Assembly: GCA_026393475.1 (NCBI GenBank)
Contig: JAPLAA010000054.1
Span: 1-64,000 of the forward strand
Direction of reading: 5' to 3'
Length of the DNA stretch: 64,000 nt
Origin: Actinomycetota bacterium
Lineage (GTDB): Bacteria > Actinomycetota > Acidimicrobiia > Acidimicrobiales > Ilumatobacteraceae
In this document: in pieces, positions 60,372 through 64,000 of the stretch
How positions within the stretch are numbered: the first letter of the stretch is position 1
Layout: each line of letters opens with the position of its first letter
Notes under the pieces: model-generated
Database searches by the model: none
What the model was told of the DNA's origin: nothing
The model's input: only the letters and a program-made list of their open reading frames with translations
Program-made: the position numbers and the translations under genes

Positions 60372-63083
60372 TCAGAGTTCGATGCCGTAGTCGACGTCGG
60401 CTCGGTCGACGTGTTGTGCGGGCGGGTTCAGCGCTGGGTGCTCGGGGGCGACGGTGATGAGGAGTGCGCGGGCTTCGGGGACGGTGTCGACGTATCGGGC
60501 GAGTTCTTCGACGGCGTGGTCGAGGTCGGGGCCTGTGATGGTGTGGCCGGCGGCCCAGGTGCGCCAGGTGGTGATCGCCTGGTCGAGCGCGATGTCGTCG
60601 GCGCGGTAGTTGCGGAGATCGGCGGCTCGGCGGTCGTGCTTGTCGAGCTGCTGGGTGGCGACGGCCAATTCGCGACGCGCTGCCTCACGCTGTTCGGTGA
60701 CGGGTTGGTAGATGGCTTCGAGTTCATCGAGGCGACTGGCGCTCAGGGTTGCCCGTTCGGTCGCTTCGGTCGCGGCTCGCTCGAGCTGGCGCCGTGTTCG
60801 CCAGGTGGCGTTGCCGGCCCGGTAGCGGGCGGTGCGAGCGGCGGCGTCGTCGATGTTCGCCTCACGACGGGCTTGGGACAGGTCGTGCTGATCGGGTGCA
60901 GGGAGTGCACGGGCCTTGTCGTAGCTCTCTCGGGCGTTGGCGACGGACTGCTCGAGGGCGGGGCGTTCCTCGGTCATCGAGGCGAGGAGCCCGCCGATCA
61001 TCGGGACCCGGTCCCGGACATCGGACTGCCACTCGTTGAGCCAGGCGGGCTCGACCGCCCGGCGGCGAGGGCCGGGTGCCGGTGCGGGTTGGCGTTCGGC
61101 GAGGTGTCGCTGGTGGGTGACGGCGGGGGTGTCGGCCCGGTCGGTGGCGAGGACCCGTCCGAGCAAGTCCATGGCTTCGCGTTCGGAGTGCTGTTCGGTG
61201 ACGACGAGGAGTTGGTTGTCGTCGCGTCCGCGGGTCGCGCCGACGTAGAGGCCTCGTCCTGTGGTGGTGCCGGTGACGAGGGTGATTGATTGGTCGGTGG
61301 TGATGCCTTGGTTTCCGTGCTCGGTCGTTGCGTAGGCGAGCTGCACGAACTCGGACACATAGGCGGCAGGCAGTGTCACGGTTGCGTCGCTGGTGTGTGG
61401 GCGGGCGGTGATCGAGCCGTCGTCGTGGGTGGCGGTGATGGTCCAGCGGTCGCGGTTGCGGACGCTGTCGCCGGCGGTGGTGGTGAGGGTGCGGTCGTTG
61501 CGGCGGGTCATCACCACGTCACCGATGTAGATGTCGCCGTCGGCCGCAGCGACGGGCACGCCGGTGAGCGCGCCGGTCTTGAGCCGTGCGTTCTGGATGT
61601 GGTGGTTGATGAGGGTGGCGTGTTCGTTGGTGGTGGTCGTGATCGCCAACGAACGCCCCTTCCTCTGCGCGTCGGCCCATTGCCTGCCGATCGTGCGGAG
61701 GTGCTGGTCGAGGTTCCCGGGTTCGACGCGTCCGTGCCACAGGTACTCCGACAGCACGGCCGGGTCACCTCGACGCAGCCGGAGTGATGCTGAGGCTTCC
61801 CATGGCTCGGTGAACCTGTGGACCTGTTCGAGCTCGACCGTCCGCGACGCGGTGGCGGCGATCTCCGGAAACATGCCGCCGCGTGCGACTGCTTGGAGTT
61901 GGTGTGGGTCACCGACCAACACCACTCGCAGATCCAGTCGTTGGGCGAGATCTGTGAGGCGCCACAGGTCCGGGGTCGAGACCATGCCTGCTTCGTCGAC
62001 GATCACGGTCGTGCCGCGCTTCAGCCGCCACTCGGGTCGCGGGCCGCCGTCACGGGCGTGTTCGTGCATGAGCTTGGCGAGCGTGTCCGTGCGCATCCCT
62101 GTCTCGTCTTCGAGGACACGGGCCGCCTTCGCGGTCGGGGCGACGCCGAAGACTGATCGGTCGTGTCGCCGGAGGTCGTCGATCGCTGCGGTGAGCATGC
62201 TCGTCTTCCCAGCACCGGCTGGGCCGATGATCACCACCAACCGATCCCCACCCGCGACCTCCGCTGCAGCGGCGGCCTGCACGACGTCGAGGTGGCCGCG
62301 TTCGATCGACGTCGACGGTGACGGCTCGAGGCCCTGGGCGCTCAACGTCCAGGCGAGGAGGTCGAGTTCCTGATCGATCACCTGCTGCGACGACCAACGC
62401 GGCGCGACCGGTTCGACCCACACCGACCGACCATCCGACCCGCGACCGTTCTCGCCGTCTCGCTGGTCGGGGTCGAGACCGACGCACTGCTCGAGCACCG
62501 TGTCCAGCGCACGATCCAACAGACCCGACCACCGCTCGCCGTCGATGCCTTTGCGTGGTTGGAAGCGGTCGGTAATCTCGCGGAGCGCGTCGAGGTCGTG
62601 CCAGACACTCTTGCGATCCGACAGCGCCGTGACGATCTCGGCGACCGTGGTCTTCGCCGGCTCTGCTTGTGCGCGTCCGGCGGTGTTCACGGCGTCGATC
62701 ACCGAGCGCGGGGTGTGTCCGAGATCGGTGGCTTCCTTGCGCCACGCGGTCCGCAGCTCTGCGGCAGCGGAGCCGGTCTTCTTCACCCGTGTGTCCGCAG
62801 CTGCCTCTCGCTCGATCGCTGCCCGCTCGAACCGCGACGGCTGACGGCCCTCTCGTGCTTCGAAGTCCTCGATTCGGGCGTCGGTCTCGCCGTCGACCTG
62901 GGCGGCGCGCTTGGAGAACGCTGCCAACAGGTTCGGGTCGAGCCCGGTGATCTCGGCCTGGCCATTGACGATGGCCTCCCACGTGACACCGAACTTGGCG
63001 GTGAGCTCGGAGCGGAGCACCGACTGATACAGGCCACCGAAGGTTCGCTGGTGCTGCTTCAACACACGCGCGTCCAACGCCAT
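60372..63083 (-). CDS. MobF relaxase/helicase (TraA/TrwC-like), C-terminal part
   Basis: 903 aa from an ATG at 63083. It opens MALDARVLKQHQRTFGGLYQ, SVLRSELTAKFGVTWEAIVN, the end of a TrwC relaxase domain, followed by an SF1 helicase: Walker A GPAGAGKTS at residues 287-295, VIVDEAGMVSTPDLWRL, VVLVGDPHQLQAVARGG, and late motifs VQLAYATTEHGNQGIT and YVGATRGRDDNQLLVV. A coiled C-terminus follows. It should unwind plasmid or element DNA during transfer, but the nicking motifs lie in the separate N-terminal fragment or are lost. The 5' sequence encoding KVQTADGRW lies just before the ATG in the same frame, so a longer ancestor is clear. Confidence 0.85.
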   Translation of the reverse strand: MALDARVLKQHQRTFGGLYQSVLRSELTAKFGVTWEAIVNGQAEITGLDPNLLAAFSKRAAQVDGETDARIEDFEAREGRQPSRFERAAIEREAAADTRVKKTGSAAAELRTAWRKEATDLGHTPRSVIDAVNTAGRAQAEPAKTTVAEIVTALSDRKSVWHDLDALREITDRFQPRKGIDGERWSGLLDRALDTVLEQCVGLDPDQRDGENGRGSDGRSVWVEPVAPRWSSQQVIDQELDLLAWTLSAQGLEPSPSTSIERGHLDVVQAAAAAEVAGGDRLVVIIGPAGAGKTSMLTAAIDDLRRHDRSVFGVAPTAKAARVLEDETGMRTDTLAKLMHEHARDGGPRPEWRLKRGTTVIVDEAGMVSTPDLWRLTDLAQRLDLRVVLVGDPHQLQAVARGGMFPEIAATASRTVELEQVHRFTEPWEASASLRLRRGDPAVLSEYLWHGRVEPGNLDQHLRTIGRQWADAQRKGRSLAITTTTNEHATLINHHIQNARLKTGALTGVPVAAADGDIYIGDVVMTRRNDRTLTTTAGDSVRNRDRWTITATHDDGSITARPHTSDATVTLPAAYVSEFVQLAYATTEHGNQGITTDQSITLVTGTTTGRGLYVGATRGRDDNQLLVVTEQHSEREAMDLLGRVLATDRADTPAVTHQRHLAERQPAPAPGPRRRAVEPAWLNEWQSDVRDRVPMIGGLLASMTEERPALEQSVANARESYDKARALPAPDQHDLSQARREANIDDAAARTARYRAGNATWRTRRQLERAATEATERATLSASRLDELEAIYQPVTEQREAARRELAVATQQLDKHDRRAADLRNYRADDIALDQAITTWRTWAAGHTITGPDLDHAVEELARYVDTVPEARALLITVAPEHPALNPPAQHVDRADVDYGIEL

Positions 63084-63126
63084 CCACCGCCCATCCGCGG
63101 TCTGGACCTTCGCCGACTACCTCGTG

Positions 63127-63381
63127 AACGACCTGCACCACCCGACCATCCGCCGTCGTCCGATCCGTCAACGCCCGGCCGAGACTCCGGCCCGTCACGG
63201 GATCGAGGCCGCCCAGGAGGGCCTGCAACTGCTCGCCTTCCACCGTCCCGACCAGGCCGAGCCCGTCGGCCTGGGCGCCCATCCACACGCCGGGAGCCTC
63301 TCCCGGCGCAGCGGTCAGGTACTTCGTGTAGTACGCAGCCGAGGAGGCGGCCGACGACGCGTACAACGTGGTCACACGCAT
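63127..63381 (-). pseudogene. N-terminal fragment of the MobF relaxase
   Basis: From an ATG at 63381 the frame gives MRVTTLYASSAASSAAYYTK, with the paired catalytic tyrosines (YY) of MobF relaxases, then GLGLVGTVEGEQLQALLGGL, DPVTGRSLGRALTDRTTADG, RVVQVV. After that the frame leaves relaxase sequence, and the next recognisable part (SAKVQTADGRW, from 63116) is in another frame. The roughly one hundred residues normally in between, including the HUH metal-binding histidines, are missing. The break lies in 63117-63126. Confidence 0.8.
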
Positions 63382-63478
63382 CACGACACATCACCGCCCC
63401 AAACGGGCACCTGTCTGTCGAACCAACAGCGCAAGCAACCGGGATGAAGGTGGTGAGCGATCACGGGAAGGGCGCCGA

Positions 63479-63859
63479 TCAGAACCCGCGGCCCAGCTGC
63501 AGGTCCGCATTCGAATCAGCTGCATCCGCCCGAGAGTGCGTCACGTCGCGGTGACGCGTTGACGTCGTGCTCGAGTGCGATGAGCGCTTCGCGTCAGCGC
63601 ATGACGCGCAGGACATGTCCGATGCGGGCCTGAGTTCGTTGTCGACGAGAGGCCACGTGATCGGACCGCCGTGCAGCTTCTCCAGGGCCAGGCGCGGAAC
63701 GCGCTTCAACTTGCCCAGGCGAACGAATGGCAGCCCTGTCTCGCCGCCGCTCTTCTCGAACTCGGTCGCCAGCTTGTACGCCGAGTTCCGACCGATCCGC
63801 AGGATCCGCCCCGCCTCGGGCAGCGTGAAGAAGTCCGGCACCGCCGTCGACACGCTCAT
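63479..63859 (-). CDS. Excisionase-like helix-turn-helix protein
   Basis: 126 aa from an ATG at 63859 (the frame also has an ATG 3 nt upstream). The first 75 residues are a MerR/Xis-type winged helix: FFTLPEAGRILRIGRNSAYK, LPFVRLGKLKRVPRLALEKL, then GGPITWPL. Such proteins regulate excision or copy control in actinobacterial integrated elements and are usually next to the integrase gene. The last 45 residues look unordered. The integrase is probably just beyond the right edge. Confidence 0.8.
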   Translation of the reverse strand: MSVSTAVPDFFTLPEAGRILRIGRNSAYKLATEFEKSGGETGLPFVRLGKLKRVPRLALEKLHGGPITWPLVDNELRPASDMSCASCADAKRSSHSSTTSTRHRDVTHSRADAADSNADLQLGRGF

Positions 63860-63923
63860 CACGACCGACCTCGCGAACGCAGTCCCATGCTGAAGAACTG
63901 GACGTGATCACACCGATGTGTTG

Positions 63924-63938
63924 ACGCGAACTTCGCGT
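63924..63938. promoter_or_regulatory. Inverted repeat upstream of the excisionase-like gene
   Basis: ACGCGAA and TTCGCGT form a perfect 7-bp inverted repeat around one base, 65 bases upstream of the HTH gene start. It could be its operator. The remaining bases to the window edge show no gene. Confidence 0.4.
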
Positions 63939-64000
63939 GGCCGACGGCCAGCGATCGTGATGGGCTTCTCGAGGACGAACAACTCACGTCACTCAACTGG

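Overview
This GC-rich window looks like an actinobacterial chromosome, most likely Acidimicrobiia (Ilumatobacter-like). It combines a flagellar set without P- and L-ring genes, FlbD/FliL/CsrA/FliW in Gram-positive arrangement, SipW-type signal peptidase substrates, OtsA/OtsB, and an integrated element with an actinobacterial MobF-type relaxase. The species call is inference from gene content, because no 16S gene is present.

Positions 1-37,200 hold a flagellar/chemotaxis supercluster. After the end of a chemoreceptor and an EAL/HDOD protein come fliL, motB, motA and flbD on the minus strand, then flgN-flgK-flgL on the plus strand. The export and switch genes follow on the minus strand (FlhF-like, flhA; flhB-fliR-Q-P-O-N-M), with fliW-csrA pointing the other way. 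Next are flgE-flgD-fliK-slt-fliJ-fliI, fliG-fliF-fliE-flgC-flgB, fliH with an unknown membrane protein, fliS, fliD and flagellin (fliC). A VanY-like peptidase and a CheX-type phosphatase close the region. Most adjacent genes overlap by 1-4 nt, as expected for translationally coupled operons.

Positions 37,200-52,400 are ordinary chromosome: a signal peptidase I fused to a NYN/PIN-like domain, two putative SipW-dependent secreted proteins and a second membrane-anchored NYN-like protein; a NarL-type regulator; a DUF3048 lipoprotein; an EamA transporter with a His-rich tail; a metallo-hydrolase; a MoaD/BNR-repeat pair; a Cys-rich protein; a BaiN-type flavoprotein; a YdeI-like protein; and otsA-otsB.

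From about 52,430 to the right edge lies an integrated element. Its left boundary is the 3' 42 nt of a tRNA-Arg(ACG) gene, still followed by its terminator but lacking the 5' half. Inside are a seven-gene cluster (two copies of a Cys-containing secreted peptide plus lipoprotein module, then adaptor, ATPase and permease), IS3 and other gene remnants, two unknown genes in a lower-GC stretch, a MobF relaxase/helicase split by an internal deletion, and an excisionase-like HTH gene. The integrase and the other attachment site probably lie beyond 64,000.

The most interesting points are the duplicated peptide/lipoprotein plus ABC cluster (candidate undescribed secreted-peptide system, with an in-frame UGA in its adaptor gene); a flagellar membrane protein ending in a FliF-like FliG-binding motif; the signal peptidase-NYN fusion with a nearby paralogous domain; short tandem duplications that copy stop codons into other frames; and a relaxase that has lost its metal-binding region.
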